A DNA stretch of 57,716 bases from an uncultured Bacteroidales bacterium (GTDB lineage: Bacteria > Bacteroidota > Bacteroidia > Bacteroidales > Bacteroidaceae), in assembly GCA_902763865.1 (NCBI GenBank), contig CACWTR010000031.1, positions 1 to 57,716 of the forward strand, given 5' to 3'. The translations under genes and the position numbers were made by a program. The notes beneath the pieces were generated by a model. That model searched no databases, was not told the origin of the DNA, and worked only from the letters and a program-made list of their open reading frames with translations. Of this stretch, positions 34,494-44,527 are shown in pieces (position 1 is the first letter of the stretch; every line of letters begins with the position of its first letter).

Positions 34494-35657
34494 ATGTCCA
34501 GAATCCCCCGCGGCATACCTTGCCTGGCAGTCATCGTCGGCATCTTCGGCTACCTGTCCTCCGTGATGGGCTTCACCAACATGCTCAACACCATCATGCG
34601 GACTGCCCACGACCTCCTGCTCAACACCGTCTTCTACCTCATGGCGATGTGTGTGCTGACAGCCGCATTGAGCCGCATATTCAGCGTCTTCGGTGTCGTT
34701 GACCTGTTGCAGAAGATACTTAAGCCCGTACTGCGCCCCCTCTACGACCTTCCGGGCGTTTCCTCCGCAGGAGCCCTGATGACGTTTCTCAGCGACAAGC
34801 CTGCCATCATCTCCGTAGCCAAGAATCCGCTGTTCAGCCGCTACTTCAAGCGCTATCAGCACATCAGCCTCGTGAACTTCGCCGGCAGCTATGCGATGGG
34901 GCTGCTCGTCATCATCTTCATGATGGGCCACGGCTACTACACAGAACCGCTCTACGGACTTGTCGGAGCCGTCTGTGGCAGCATTATCGCCACGAGGCTC
35001 ATGCAGCGGTTAGTGCTCAAAGAACACCCCGAGTATCTGACGGAGGACGTCATATCGGAAGCACAGGGCAAGGAGCAGGAGACGCGGGAGCCCTACGAGA
35101 CGCACCCCGACGACCCTCGGCAGACGCTCTTCGTCCGCGTGCTCGATGCTCTGCTCGACGGAGGTAAGACAGGCGTAGAGGTCGGCCTTGCCATCATACC
35201 CGGCGTGCTCATCATCTCTACATTCGTCATGATGTTCACCTTCGGCAGCGACCTCCAGACCGGCACCTATACAGGCGCAGCCTATCAGGGGACGGAACTC
35301 CTGCCGCACCTTGCAGGGAAGGCCGGCTTCCTCTTCCATTGGCTCTTCGGCTTCCAGGCAAGCGAACTCGTGGCCTTCCCCATTACCGCACTCGGCACGG
35401 TAGGGGCCGCCCTTGGCCTCATTCCGGAGATGATGACCAAAGGTATCATAGACAGCAACGCCATTGCCGTCTTCACCGCTATGGGCATGTGCTGGAGCGG
35501 CTTCCTCAGCGCCGACGCCGCCACGCTCGACTCACTCGGCTACCGCCACTTCATCTCGCGTTCCTTCACCTGCACCTTTGTCGGAGGTATCGCCGCCGGT
35601 GTCATCACCCATTGGCTCTACTTCCTTGTCACATCGCTCATCAGCAATCTTTGCTGA
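34494..35657 (+). CDS. Gate-domain (nucleoside recognition) membrane protein
   Basis: A 387-residue membrane protein with about eight to ten hydrophobic segments. The parts SSAGALMTFLSDKPAIISVAKN and the C-terminal GFQASELVAFPITALGTVGAA match the Gate domain found in nucleoside transporters and the spore maturation proteins SpmA/SpmB. The substrate is unknown. ATG 34494 is preferred to the TTG at 34485, which overlaps the ABC stop. It is probably co-transcribed with the ABC genes. Confidence 0.78.
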   Translation: MSRIPRGIPCLAVIVGIFGYLSSVMGFTNMLNTIMRTAHDLLLNTVFYLMAMCVLTAALSRIFSVFGVVDLLQKILKPVLRPLYDLPGVSSAGALMTFLSDKPAIISVAKNPLFSRYFKRYQHISLVNFAGSYAMGLLVIIFMMGHGYYTEPLYGLVGAVCGSIIATRLMQRLVLKEHPEYLTEDVISEAQGKEQETREPYETHPDDPRQTLFVRVLDALLDGGKTGVEVGLAIIPGVLIISTFVMMFTFGSDLQTGTYTGAAYQGTELLPHLAGKAGFLFHWLFGFQASELVAFPITALGTVGAALGLIPEMMTKGIIDSNAIAVFTAMGMCWSGFLSADAATLDSLGYRHFISRSFTCTFVGGIAAGVITHWLYFLVTSLISNLC

Positions 35658-35720
35658 AGCCCCCCGCCTACATGCCATAACCCTTATCGCGCAGATATAA
35701 AATCCCGAACTCCGCGTCAT

Positions 35721-35815
35721 AAAAACTATTTTCATGGTTTGAAAATCAATTTTCAAACCATGAAAATTAATTTTCACGTCATGAAAATAGATTTTCACGA
35801 CGTGAAAATAGTTTT
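35721..35815. repeat. Second array of four 19-bp palindromes, exact 21-bp period
   Basis: Units start at 35728, 35749, 35770 and 35791, with 2-bp linkers CA, TA and AG and outer ends AAAACT and AGTTTT, exactly as at 17139-17232. Units 1 and 2 are reverse complements of each other (ATTTTCATGGTTTGAAAAT and its complement). Unit 4 is ATTTTCAC-GAC-GTGAAAAT. The array lies between the Gate-domain gene and the valS promoter. Confidence 0.92.
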
Positions 35816-35894
35816 GTGTCGCGTCGGTTGGAATTTTGCACCCAATCTTCAGAAATTTATGAATTGCAGATTATGAATTATAAATTAAAAGTTG

Positions 35895-35902
35895 TACCTT
35901 TG
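35895..35902 (+). promoter_or_regulatory. -7 promoter element of valS
   Basis: TACCTTTG, 31 bp before ATG 35934 and 19 bp before ATG 35922. The region just upstream contains TTATGAATT words. Confidence 0.75.
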
Positions 35903-35933
35903 CAGAAATTTATAATAAATAATGTATAGAAAC

Positions 35934-38666
35934 ATGGAATTAGCTACGAAGTACAGCCCCGCCGAGGTCGAGGCCAAATGGTACGAATACTGGACTAAGC
36001 ACAAACTCTTTGCAAGCAAGCCCGACGGACGCGAGCCCTACACCATCGTCATCCCGCCGCCAAACGTGACGGGCGTGCTCCACATGGGACACATGCTCAA
36101 CAACACCATCCAGGACATCCTCATCCGCAAGGCACGCCTCGACGGAAAGAATGCCTGCTGGGTGCCCGGCACTGACCATGCCTCGATTGCTACGGAGGCA
36201 AAGGTGGTGAACCGGCTGGCCGAGCAGGGCATCAAGAAGCGCGACCTCACACGCGAAGAGTTCCTCAAGCATGCCTGGGCCTGGACGGAAGAGCACGGCG
36301 GCATCATCCTCAAGCAGCTCCGCAAGCTCGGCGCAAGCTGCGACTGGGACCGCACGGCCTTCACGATGGACGAGAAGCGAAGCGAGAGCGTGCTTAAAGT
36401 CTTCTGCGACCTCTACGACAAGGGACTCATCTATCGCGGCCTCCGCATGGTCAATTGGGACCCCAAGGCGCAGACAGTACTCTCCACCGAAGAAGTCATC
36501 TACCGCGACGAGAAGTCCAAACTCTATTATCTGAAGTATTATCTTTCTGAATACTCTGGGTACTCTGAAAACTCTGAAAACTCAGAGAATGTCATCCACA
36601 AGGATGCCAAGGGCTACTACGCCGTGGTCGCCACCACACGTCCCGAGACCATCATGGGCGACACAGCAATGTGCATCAACCCCAAGGACCCGAAGAACCA
36701 GTGGCTTCGCGGCCAGAAGGTCATCGTGCCGCTGGTGGGGCGCGTCATCCCCGTCATCGAGGACCGCTACGTTGACATCGAGTTCGGCACCGGCTGCCTG
36801 AAGGTGACGCCCGCCCACGACGTGAACGACTACCAGCTGGGCAAGACACACAACCTGGAGACCATCGACATCTTCAACCCCGACGGCACCATCTCCGAAC
36901 AGTCGCCCCTCTACGTCGGCATGGACCGCATGGAAGTCCGCAAGCAGATAGCCAAGGACCTCGAAGCCGCCGGCCTGCTCGAAAAGGTCGAGGACTACGA
37001 GAACAAGGTGGGCTACAGCGAGCGCAACCAGGACACAGCCGTCGAACCGCGCCTCTGCAAGCAGTGGTTCCTCTCCATGAAGCACATGGCCGACATCGCC
37101 CTGCCTCCCGTGCTCGAAGGCAAACTCAAGTTCCATCCCGCCAAGTACGTCACCACCTATCGCAACTGGCTCGAGAACATCCAGGACTGGTGCATCAGCC
37201 GTCAGCTCTGGTGGGGACACAGGATTCCGGCCTACTTCATAGAAAGCCCCCTCCAGACCTCCCCCGAGGGGGAGGAGAATGAGCGCTTCGTCGTGGCTCT
37301 CACACCCGAAGAGGCGCTCCGCAAGGCTCAGGAGAAGTTCGGTGAGGACATCACGATGGACATGCTGCACCGCGACGAGGACGCCCTCGACACTTGGTTC
37401 AGCTCCTGGCTCTGGCCCATCTCACTCTTCGACGGCATCAACAATCCCGGCAACGAAGAGATACGCTACTACTACCCCACAAGCGACCTCGTAACCGGTC
37501 CCGACATCATCTTCTTCTGGGTGGCACGCATGATAATGGCAGGCGAAGAGTACATGGGCGACATCCCCTTCCGCAACGTCTATTTCACAGGCATCGTGCG
37601 TGACAAGCTCGGCAGGAAGATGAGCAAGTCGCTCGGCAACTCGCCAGACCCGCTGGAGCTCATCGCCAAGTACGGAGCCGACGGCGTGCGCATGGGCATG
37701 ATGCTGGCCGCACCTGCCGGCAACGATATCCTCTACGACGATGCCCTCTGCGCGCAGGGCCTTGCCTTCTGCAACAAGATGTGGAACGCCTTCCGCCTCG
37801 TCAAGGGATGGGAAGTGAGCGGCGACATCGCTCAGCCCGAAGCCAACAAGACCTCCATCCAATGGATGCAGGCAAAGCTCAACGCCACATACGCCGAGAT
37901 AAACGACCTCTACAGCAAGTACCGCCTGAACGAAGCGCTGATGGCAGCCTTCAAACTCTTCACCGACGAGTTCAGCGGCTGGTACCTCGAAATGATAAAG
38001 CCTGCATACCAGGCTCCGATTGACGGCAAGACGCTCAGTGCAACCCTCGACATCTTCGACCAGCTCCTGCACATCATCCATCCCTTCATGCCCTTCATCA
38101 CGGAAGAGCTTTGGCAGCACATAGCCGAGAGGAAGGACGGCGAGTCGCTGATGGTGTCGGTCTTCAAGACTGCAGGGCCCACACAGGCAGAAACCGGACT
38201 CATCGCCCAGGTCGAGGAAATGAAGCAGATCGTGAGCGGTGTCCGTGCCATCCGTCAGAGCAAGAACATCTCGCCTCGCGAAGCTTTGGCACTGCAGGTT
38301 GTAGGCAGCGCTCGCAACGGCGTGACCGGCATCCCTGCCCTTGCCGAAGTAATAGCAAAGCTTGCAGGACTCAGCAAAATTGAGAACGTCGAGGCAAAAG
38401 GCGAAGGCACGCAGGCTTTCCTGGTCGGCACAGATGAATATGCTGTGCCCATCGGCAACCTGATTGACACTGAAGCCGAGCGCGAGAAGGCAACGGCAGA
38501 AATCAAACGTCTGCAAGGCTTCATGGCTGGCATCGAGAAGAAACTTCAGAACGAGCGCTTCGTGCAGAACGCCCCGGCACAAGTCGTGGAACTGGAGCGC
38601 AAGAAGCTTTCCGACGCAAAGAGCAAAATTGCAGCTCTCGAAGCAACGATTAAGGCACTCGGCTGA
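35934..38666 (+). CDS. valS: Valyl-tRNA synthetase
   Basis: A class I synthetase of 910 residues if started at ATG 35934 ([20 protein letters not shown], the usual family start); ATG 35922 is possible. HMGH of the [13 protein letters not shown] motif is at 50-53, KMSKS at 562-566, the editing domain begins near residue 200 with [11 protein letters not shown], and the C-terminus is the tRNA-binding coiled coil. Two short pieces look inserted in frame: residues about 204-219 ([15 protein letters not shown]), at the entrance of the editing domain, and a [10 protein letters not shown] piece near residue 440, each encoded by repeat or hairpin DNA. Confidence 0.97.
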   Translation: MELATKYSPAEVEAKWYEYWTKHKLFASKPDGREPYTIVIPPPNVTGVLHMGHMLNNTIQDILIRKARLDGKNACWVPGTDHASIATEAKVVNRLAEQGIKKRDLTREEFLKHAWAWTEEHGGIILKQLRKLGASCDWDRTAFTMDEKRSESVLKVFCDLYDKGLIYRGLRMVNWDPKAQTVLSTEEVIYRDEKSKLYYLKYYLSEYSGYSENSENSENVIHKDAKGYYAVVATTRPETIMGDTAMCINPKDPKNQWLRGQKVIVPLVGRVIPVIEDRYVDIEFGTGCLKVTPAHDVNDYQLGKTHNLETIDIFNPDGTISEQSPLYVGMDRMEVRKQIAKDLEAAGLLEKVEDYENKVGYSERNQDTAVEPRLCKQWFLSMKHMADIALPPVLEGKLKFHPAKYVTTYRNWLENIQDWCISRQLWWGHRIPAYFIESPLQTSPEGEENERFVVALTPEEALRKAQEKFGEDITMDMLHRDEDALDTWFSSWLWPISLFDGINNPGNEEIRYYYPTSDLVTGPDIIFFWVARMIMAGEEYMGDIPFRNVYFTGIVRDKLGRKMSKSLGNSPDPLELIAKYGADGVRMGMMLAAPAGNDILYDDALCAQGLAFCNKMWNAFRLVKGWEVSGDIAQPEANKTSIQWMQAKLNATYAEINDLYSKYRLNEALMAAFKLFTDEFSGWYLEMIKPAYQAPIDGKTLSATLDIFDQLLHIIHPFMPFITEELWQHIAERKDGESLMVSVFKTAGPTQAETGLIAQVEEMKQIVSGVRAIRQSKNISPREALALQVVGSARNGVTGIPALAEVIAKLAGLSKIENVEAKGEGTQAFLVGTDEYAVPIGNLIDTEAEREKATAEIKRLQGFMAGIEKKLQNERFVQNAPAQVVELERKKLSDAKSKIAALEATIKALG
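36541..36590. repeat. In-frame word-repeat insertion in valS
   Basis: ACTCTGAAA words are repeated in tandem (TACTCTGAAAACTCTGAAAA), giving the SENSENSEN stretch just before the editing domain. Confidence 0.55.
37248..37278. repeat. In-frame hairpin insertion in valS
   Basis: CCTCCCCC-GA-GGGGGAGG (37258-37275) is a perfect 8-bp hairpin inside the gene, encoding TSPEGEE. It lies between the conserved HRIPAYF block and the EEAL helix. Confidence 0.6.
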
Positions 38667-38722
38667 TTAAACCCGATGCCTTTTGGACAGTCTAACAGAA
38701 AGATAACATCACTCACCAAGAC

Positions 38723-40155
38723 ATGAAAAGAGACTGTACAGACAAGCAGGAACTGACAAGACGTGAGTTTCTGGAACGATTAGGATTAGGTTCAGCAACG
38801 GCACTGTCGCTGATAACAATGGGGTCGTTGCAAGCAAGGGCTCTTTCTAACTCCCACTTAAATGGGGAGACCCCCTTCCCTTTACGGGAGGGCCGGGGAG
38901 GGTCTGCGGGCTTGGGAGGGCCTGAAGGCCGGGAAGGGTCCATGACCTATCGTACCCAGAACGGAACCGGCGAGAAGATATCCCTGCTGGGCTTTGGCAT
39001 GATGCGACTGCCGCGCGAGCAGGAAAAGGTGAACGAACTGGTCGATTACGCACTGGCTCACGGCATCAACTACTTCGACACTGCTCCCATGTACGGCGGC
39101 GGGCAGAACGAGACGGCAACAGGACTGGCCCTGAGCCGTCATCCACGCGACAAGTATTACGTCGCCACGAAGATGTCCAATCAGAACGAAAGCCTGTGGC
39201 CCTTCGAGAAATCGAAAGAGATGTACGAGAATTCGTTCCGCAAGCTGCAAGTCGATTACATCGACTATTACCTGCTCCACAGCGTCGGAGGCGGCGGGCT
39301 TGATAATCTCAGGGGCCGCTTCATCGACAACGGCCTGCTCGACTTCCTCCTCGAAGAGCACAAGGCAGGACGCATCCGTCACCTCGGCTTCAGCTACCAC
39401 GGAGATGTAAGGTGTTCGACTGGCTGCTCGACAACAACGACAAGTACCATTGGGACTTCGTGCAGATACAGATGAACTATCTCGACTGGAACCATGCACA
39501 GAAGCGGGGAGGCAGACGTCGCGGCGATGCCAATGCCGAATACCTATACGGAAGGCTGGAGAAGCTGGGCATACAGTGCGTCATCATGGAACCCCTCCGA
39601 GGCGGTGCGCTTTCCGACGTCACGGACGACATACGCCAGCAGATGGCACGTGCCCGCAAGGACGACACTCCTGCGCGATGGGCTTTCCGTTGGGTCGGTT
39701 CCCATCCCGACGTGCTGACAGCCCTGAGCGGCATGAACCGCATGGAGCACCTCAAGGAGAATCTGGAAACCTTCTCGCCCCTGGAGCCTTGCACCACGGT
39801 AGAAAACGAGTTGCTGGCACGCATCGCCGACAAGATGTCGGGACTTCCCACCATAGGCTGTACCACCTGCGCCTACTGTATGCCCTGCAAGTACGGAGTG
39901 GATATCCCTGGTAACTTTGCATTCTACAACAAGGCCGTCTCCGAAGGCCGTCTGCCCCTGCCAGACAGCTCGGCACCCGACTTCGATGAGAAGCGAGTAG
40001 CCTATCTCGAATCCTATCGCGCCGCCATACCTGCTGCGGCAAGGGCCAACAAATGTCAGGACTGCGGCGAATGCCTGACCAAGTGCCCGCAGCAACTGCC
40101 CATCCCCACGAACATGAGCAGACTCGTGGAGATGACAAGAAAGAAAAGGGATTAG
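38723..40155 (+). pseudogene. Tat-exported aldo/keto reductase with 4Fe-4S domain, frameshifted
   Basis: Two frames together form one protein. Frame 1 (38723 to about 39411) encodes a twin-arginine leader (LTRREFLERLGLGSATALSL) and the reductase barrel up to RHLGFSYHGDV. Frame 2 resumes with VFDWLLDNNDKYHWDFVQIQ at 39412 and ends with two ferredoxin-like clusters (CTTCAYCMPC and CQDCGECLTKCP). One base is missing near 39408-39411 (GTAAGGTG, where GTAAAGGTG would keep the frame). It may be a real mutation, a slip site or a sequencing error. The leader also carries a hairpin-rich insertion (38849-38941). Intact relatives are cofactor-binding oxidoreductases exported folded to the periplasm. Confidence 0.85.
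38849..38941. repeat. Hairpin-rich insertion at the leader of the aldo/keto reductase
   Basis: Several small palindromes follow each other (CTCCCACTTAAATGGGGAG, CCCTTTACGGG, GGCCTGAAGGCC). They encode a Gly/Pro/Arg-rich stretch between the Tat leader and the MTYRTQNGTGEKISLLG start of the barrel. Confidence 0.55.
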
Positions 40156-40229
40156 AGATTAACAGATTAGGGATTAGAGATTAACAGATTAGGGATTAGA
40201 GATTAACAGATTGGGGATTAGAGATTAAT
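40149..40229 (+). repeat. Tandem 22-bp repeat between reductase and FMN-binding genes
   Basis: Three and a half copies of a 22-bp unit made of ATTAGAGATT, AACAGATTAG and GG follow each other with one base change in copy 3. Copy 1 supplies the stop codon of the reductase gene, and the last partial copy contains ATG 40228, a possible start of the next gene. Confidence 0.9.
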
Positions 40230-40242
40230 GACTATAGACTAT

Positions 40243-40656
40243 ATGAACCACAGACATATATTCCCCCTGAAACGGGCTATGGGCCTTGTCGCTGCCTTCC
40301 TGCTGTTCACCAGCCAAGCGCCCGACGACCCGATAATGACGAAGGAGAAGGACGTAACCGTCATCAACACCACGTCGCTGGCCGGCGACATAGAAGGCTA
40401 TGCCGGCTGCACGCCTGTGAAAGTCTTTATCAAGGACGGAAAGGTCCTGCGCGTTGAGGCACTCGAGAATGAAGAGACACCCAAGTACTTCGACATGGTA
40501 GAGAAGGGCCTGATGAAGAAGTGGAACGGAAAACCAGTCAAGACAGCCGAGAAAAGCAAGGTAGATGTCGTGACCGGTGCAACCGTGTCGTCCGAAGCCG
40601 TCATTGAAAACGTGCGCCGCGGTATCAGCTACTACATCTACGCCAACAAGAAATAA
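40243..40656 (+). CDS. FMN-binding domain protein, exported
   Basis: A small protein (137 residues from ATG 40243; the ATG at 40228 in the repeat is an alternative) with a hydrophobic leader (AMGLVAAFLLFTSQA). The C-terminal FMN-binding domain has the VTGATVSSEAV motif, where a threonine or serine receives FMN covalently in the NqrC/RnfG type family, and GCTPVKVFIKDGKVLRVE. It lies next to the Tat-exported Fe-S reductase, so it may carry electrons in the periplasm with it. It overlaps the acyltransferase gene by one base. Confidence 0.85.
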   Translation: MNHRHIFPLKRAMGLVAAFLLFTSQAPDDPIMTKEKDVTVINTTSLAGDIEGYAGCTPVKVFIKDGKVLRVEALENEETPKYFDMVEKGLMKKWNGKPVKTAEKSKVDVVTGATVSSEAVIENVRRGISYYIYANKK

Positions 40657-41795
40657 TGAGCAAACCCAGATACGATATTCTGGACGGCCTGCGCGGAGTG
40701 GCAGCCCTGATGGTACTCCTGTACCACATCTTCAACGATGCCAAGAGCTTCTTCGTCTGGCCTGAACCTGTAGGCGAGTTCTACCATAGCTTCCTGGGAG
40801 TAGATTTCTTCTTCATCCTCTCGGGATTCGTCATGGGCTATGCCTACGACCTTCGTTGGAAAGACACTCCACGGCTCTCATCCTCTGAAGGGAAGGAGCC
40901 CTTGACCCTGATGGGATTCATCAAGCGTCGTCTCATCCGCCTGCACCCTATGGTGGTGATGGGCGTGCTGGTGGGCGTAGTTGCCTATCTCATTCAAGGA
41001 AGCATCCGTTGGGACGGAACGGAAGTCAGTTTTCAGACGCTGTTGCTCTCTGCCCTCTTAGCCCTGTTCCTTATTCCCGCTCCTGCCAGCCTCGACGTGC
41101 GCGGCTATACCGAATCCTTCCCGCTGAACGGCCCGCACTGGTCATTGTTCTTCGAGTACGTGGGCAGTCTGCTCTATGGCCTGGTGCTGCATCGCCTGCC
41201 TACCAAGTGGCTTCGCGTCTGGGTGGCATGCGGCATACTGTCCATCTCCGCTTTTGCACTTCTGAATGAAGGCGGCGGCGTAGCCTACGGATGGTCCTCC
41301 GAACCGGAGAACTTCGTGGGCGGTGCACTCCGGATGCTCTATGCCTACCCGATGGGACTCCTCATGGCCCGCATGTTCCGCCAGCGGAGTCCCAAGCCCC
41401 TGCGCGGACATGTCTTCCTGCTCAGCAGCATGGCACTGGTCGCCCTGCTGGGAATGCCATCGTTGGGGTACAAGGATGCCAATACCATTTATCAGCTCGT
41501 CTGCCTCCTGTCCCTCTTCCCCGCCATCATCTGGTATGCAGCGCGCGGCACCGTCTCAGGCTGGCACCAGCGTGCCGTCTCCTTTCTCGGACGACTCTCC
41601 TATCCGCTCTATGCCGTGCACTATCCCGTCATCTATCTCTACATCACGTGGGTAGGCCGCGACCTGCATCCCTATCAGGACTACATGCACCCCTGGCTTC
41701 CCGCCCTCACAGCATTTGCCGCCTCCATCCTCATCGCCACACTCTGCCTCCTTCTCTACGACGAACCTTTACGCCGCAAACTAAGCGGCAAGTAA
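40656..41795 (+). CDS. Membrane acyltransferase, acyltransferase-3 family
   Basis: A 379-residue protein with about ten hydrophobic segments. It starts with RYDILDGLRGVAALMVLLYH, the family motif with the catalytic histidine, followed by FLGVDFFFILSGFVMGYAY. Members O-acylate sugars, lipids or antibiotics at the membrane; the target is unknown. The loop KDTPRLSSSEGKEPLTLMG (about 68-90) is encoded by DNA with GGCTC/GAGCC arms and looks like another in-frame insertion. Its start overlaps the FMN-binding gene (TAATG), which suggests coupling. Confidence 0.9.
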   Translation: MSKPRYDILDGLRGVAALMVLLYHIFNDAKSFFVWPEPVGEFYHSFLGVDFFFILSGFVMGYAYDLRWKDTPRLSSSEGKEPLTLMGFIKRRLIRLHPMVVMGVLVGVVAYLIQGSIRWDGTEVSFQTLLLSALLALFLIPAPASLDVRGYTESFPLNGPHWSLFFEYVGSLLYGLVLHRLPTKWLRVWVACGILSISAFALLNEGGGVAYGWSSEPENFVGGALRMLYAYPMGLLMARMFRQRSPKPLRGHVFLLSSMALVALLGMPSLGYKDANTIYQLVCLLSLFPAIIWYAARGTVSGWHQRAVSFLGRLSYPLYAVHYPVIYLYITWVGRDLHPYQDYMHPWLPALTAFAASILIATLCLLLYDEPLRRKLSGK

Positions 41796-41832
41796 CACTC
41801 CCGTCTGTGAGTGCCAACGCCTACGATGCTGG

Positions 41833-41856
41833 GATAGACGTAAATTTACATCTATC
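41833..41856. repeat. 24-bp near-perfect palindrome between acyltransferase and typA
   Basis: Arms GATAGACGTAAA and TTTACATCTATC have one mismatched pair. With no T-run it does not look like a usual terminator, though the two genes converge here. A shorter CACTC/GAGTG hairpin lies at about 41795-41812. Confidence 0.5.
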
Positions 41857-41912
41857 GTGTTTCAGCTTGTTGCGATGTCGCAGGCTGATGGGTTCCTTGG
41901 ATGAGTGAGCGG

Positions 41913-43712
41913 CTATTTTGCTGCGCGTTTGCGCTCGAGGTGGTCGAGGATGACTTTGCGCATGCGCATGCTCTTGGGGGTGACTTCCACGTATTCGTCT
42001 GCCTTGATGTACTCAAGGGCTTCTTCGAGCGAGAAGATGGTGGCGGGGATGATGTGCGCCTTCTCGTCGGTACCGCTGGCGCGGACGTTGGTGAGTTGCT
42101 TTGCCTTGCAGACGTTGATGACGATGTCGTTCTCGTGGACGTGTTCTCCCACGACCTGCCCGGCATAGACTTGGTCCTGCGGCTCGATGAAGAAGCGTCC
42201 GCGGTCCTGCAGGTGGTCGATGGCGTAGGCGTAGGAATTGCCACTCTCGAGGGCAATGAGCGAACCGTTGACACGGCGTGTGATGTCGCCCTTATAGGGT
42301 TGGTACTCTTTGAAGCGATGTGCGATGATGGCCTCTCCCTGGCTGGCCGTGAGCATGTTGGTGCGCAGGCCGATGATGCCTCGGCTGGGGATGAGGAATT
42401 CGATGTTGACACGGTCGCCCTGGCTCTCCATGCTGGTCATTTCACCCTTGCGGCGCGTCACCATATCAATCATTTTCGAGGAGAATTCCTCGGGAACGTT
42501 GATTGTCATCTCTTCGATGGGTTCGCACTTAACGCCGTCTATCTCCTTGTAGATGACTTGTGGCTGGCCTACTTGCAGCTCGTAGCCTTCACGTCGCATC
42601 GTCTCGATGAGGACAGAGAGGTGTAGCACTCCGCGTCCCGACACGATCCAGCGGTCTGTGCATCCCTCGACGGGTTCTACCCTGAGGGCAAGGTTGCGTT
42701 CCAGCTCTCGCTCTAGTCGCTCGCCGATGTGACGGCTTGTGCAGTACTTGCCTTCTTTGCCGAAGAAGGGGGAATCGTTGATGGTGAAGAGCATGGACAT
42801 GGTCGGCTCGTCGATGCTGATGGGAGGCAGGGGTTCGGGATTCTCGAAGTCGCAGATGGTGTCGCCTATTTCGAAGTGCTCCAGTCCGACGATGGCACAG
42901 ATGTCGCCCGAGCCGACTTCCTGCGTGTGCTGTCGTCCCATGCCGGTGAAGGTGTGCAGCTCCTTGATCTTCGTCTTTTCCATCTGACCGTTGCGGTGAG
43001 CGATGGTGATGTTCATGCCTTCGCGCAGCGTCCCGCGATGCACGCGACCTACTGCTATGCGACCTGTGTAGGTGCTGTAGTCAAGGCTCGTGATGAGCAT
43101 CTGCGGTGTGCCTTCCAGCTGTTCGGGCGCGGGAATGTACTGGAGGATGCTGTCCAGGAGGTAGGTGATGTCGGAGGATGGTGTCTGCCAGTCCTCGGCC
43201 ATCCATCCCTGCTTTGCCGAGCCGTAGATGACGGGGAAGTCGAGCTGCTCTTCCGTGGCATCCAGGTCGCACATCAGGTCGAACACCATCTCATAGACTT
43301 CTTCCGGACGGCAGTTCGGCTTATCTACCTTGTTGATGACCACGATGGGCTTCAGTCCGATTTGCAGGGCTTTCTGCAGCACGAAGCGCGTCTGCGGCAT
43401 CGGTCCCTCGAAGGCATCGACCAGGAGCAGGCATCCATCGGCCATGTTGAGCACACGTTCCACTTCCCCTCCGAAGTCGCTGTGGCCCGGAGTGTCGATG
43501 ATATTTATTTTTGTGCCTTTATAGTTGATGCTGACGTTCTTGGAGAGGATGGTTATACCGCGTTCACGTTCCAGCTCGTTGTTGTCGAGCATGAGTTCTC
43601 CGGTCTGCTGGTTCTCGCGGAAGAGGTTGCCGGCCAGCAGCATTTTGTCAACGAGGGTTGTCTTGCCGTGATCGACGTGTGCGATGATGGCTATGTTCCT
43701 GATGCTTTGCAT
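41913..43712 (-). CDS. typA: Translational GTPase TypA/BipA
   Basis: A ribosome-associated GTPase, related to EF-G, used in stress and subunit assembly. The start at ATG 43712 gives [25 protein letters not shown], the canonical N-terminus, and 599 residues; the open frame continues upstream only as an antiparallel reading of trmB. G motifs: [33 protein letters not shown]. It lies 41 bp after trmB on the same strand. Confidence 0.97.
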   Translation of the reverse strand: MQSIRNIAIIAHVDHGKTTLVDKMLLAGNLFRENQQTGELMLDNNELERERGITILSKNVSINYKGTKINIIDTPGHSDFGGEVERVLNMADGCLLLVDAFEGPMPQTRFVLQKALQIGLKPIVVINKVDKPNCRPEEVYEMVFDLMCDLDATEEQLDFPVIYGSAKQGWMAEDWQTPSSDITYLLDSILQYIPAPEQLEGTPQMLITSLDYSTYTGRIAVGRVHRGTLREGMNITIAHRNGQMEKTKIKELHTFTGMGRQHTQEVGSGDICAIVGLEHFEIGDTICDFENPEPLPPISIDEPTMSMLFTINDSPFFGKEGKYCTSRHIGERLERELERNLALRVEPVEGCTDRWIVSGRGVLHLSVLIETMRREGYELQVGQPQVIYKEIDGVKCEPIEEMTINVPEEFSSKMIDMVTRRKGEMTSMESQGDRVNIEFLIPSRGIIGLRTNMLTASQGEAIIAHRFKEYQPYKGDITRRVNGSLIALESGNSYAYAIDHLQDRGRFFIEPQDQVYAGQVVGEHVHENDIVINVCKAKQLTNVRASGTDEKAHIIPATIFSLEEALEYIKADEYVEVTPKSMRMRKVILDHLERKRAAK

Positions 43713-43753
43713 TCTGATAGATATGTAGTTATGTGTGTATGTGCGTTGTGAGT

Positions 43754-44527
43754 TCAGACGTGTGAGGTTGCGTTGCTGCGCTTCTCGCGGCTGTAGGAGC
43801 GATACTCGTCGAGGGGTATCTCTACGTCGGGCTCCACGAGGGTCGGTGTCGCCGCCAGGCGGAAGCAGAGGTACTTGATGTCGATGCCGCGGGCACGCCA
43901 CATGCTTTCGTAGTAGGTCTGGATTGAGGCAGCCTCGGTCCCCCACCCTTCTGCCGGCGTATCGGTGCCGTAGAGGTTGCGTGTGGAGAACTCCGGTTCG
44001 ATGCCATTCGCCTTGAGCAGTTCCTCGGTGTAGGTGAAGAGGAAGTTGGAGTCGGTCTTGAGGTGGATGAGTCCTCCGCTGCGAAGGAACCGGCGGTATC
44101 GCTCGAGGAAATAGGTGCTGGTGAGCCGTTTCGTGACTTTCTTCATCTGCGGGTCGGAGAAGGTGAGCCAGATTTCGCTGACCTCGTCCGCCGCAAAGAA
44201 GTGCTGAATGAACTCGATGTTCGTGCGCAGGAATCCGACGTTCTTCATGTCCGACTGCAGGGCCTCCTTTGCTCCGGTCCACATGCGTGCGCCTTTTATA
44301 TCTACTCCGATGAAGTTCTTGCAGGGCATCTGCCTGCCGAGTCCTACGGTGTATTCTCCCCGTCCGCAGCCGAGTTCGAGCACGATGGGATTCGTGTTAC
44401 GGAAAAAGTCGCGGTGCCAGCATCCCCGAAGGGGGAAGTCACCTTGCGAGATGGCCGACATGGGGCATTCCACGACGAGCGGGTTCTGTGCCATCTCTGC
44501 AAACTTGGCCAGCTTTCCCTTACCCAT
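43754..44527 (-). CDS. trmB: tRNA (guanine-N7)-methyltransferase
   Basis: Methylates G46 of tRNA with S-adenosylmethionine. The 257-residue protein has [16 protein letters not shown] as SAM motif, [12 protein letters not shown], and [15 protein letters not shown], the TrmB-specific block (usually FPDPWPKKRH, here FSDPQMKK, a Bacteroidetes form). [15 protein letters not shown] piece near residue 32 is encoded by a CCCC-GAA-GGGG hairpin and seems inserted. It starts right at the stop of the upstream coiled-coil gene (CTA/CAT adjacent), so translation is probably coupled. Confidence 0.93.
   Translation of the reverse strand: MGKGKLAKFAEMAQNPLVVECPMSAISQGDFPLRGCWHRDFFRNTNPIVLELGCGRGEYTVGLGRQMPCKNFIGVDIKGARMWTGAKEALQSDMKNVGFLRTNIEFIQHFFAADEVSEIWLTFSDPQMKKVTKRLTSTYFLERYRRFLRSGGLIHLKTDSNFLFTYTEELLKANGIEPEFSTRNLYGTDTPAEGWGTEAASIQTYYESMWRARGIDIKYLCFRLAATPTLVEPDVEIPLDEYRSYSREKRSNATSHV

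Noticed and set aside
39412-40155. A separate second aldo/keto reductase gene starting at GTG 39412
   Set aside because: The sequence continues the barrel of the upstream frame exactly; a one-base loss explains both frames.
43713-44282. N-terminal extension of TypA by about 190 residues
   Set aside because: The extension is an alternate-frame reading of trmB on the same strand; the canonical TypA start [19 protein letters not shown] is at 43712.
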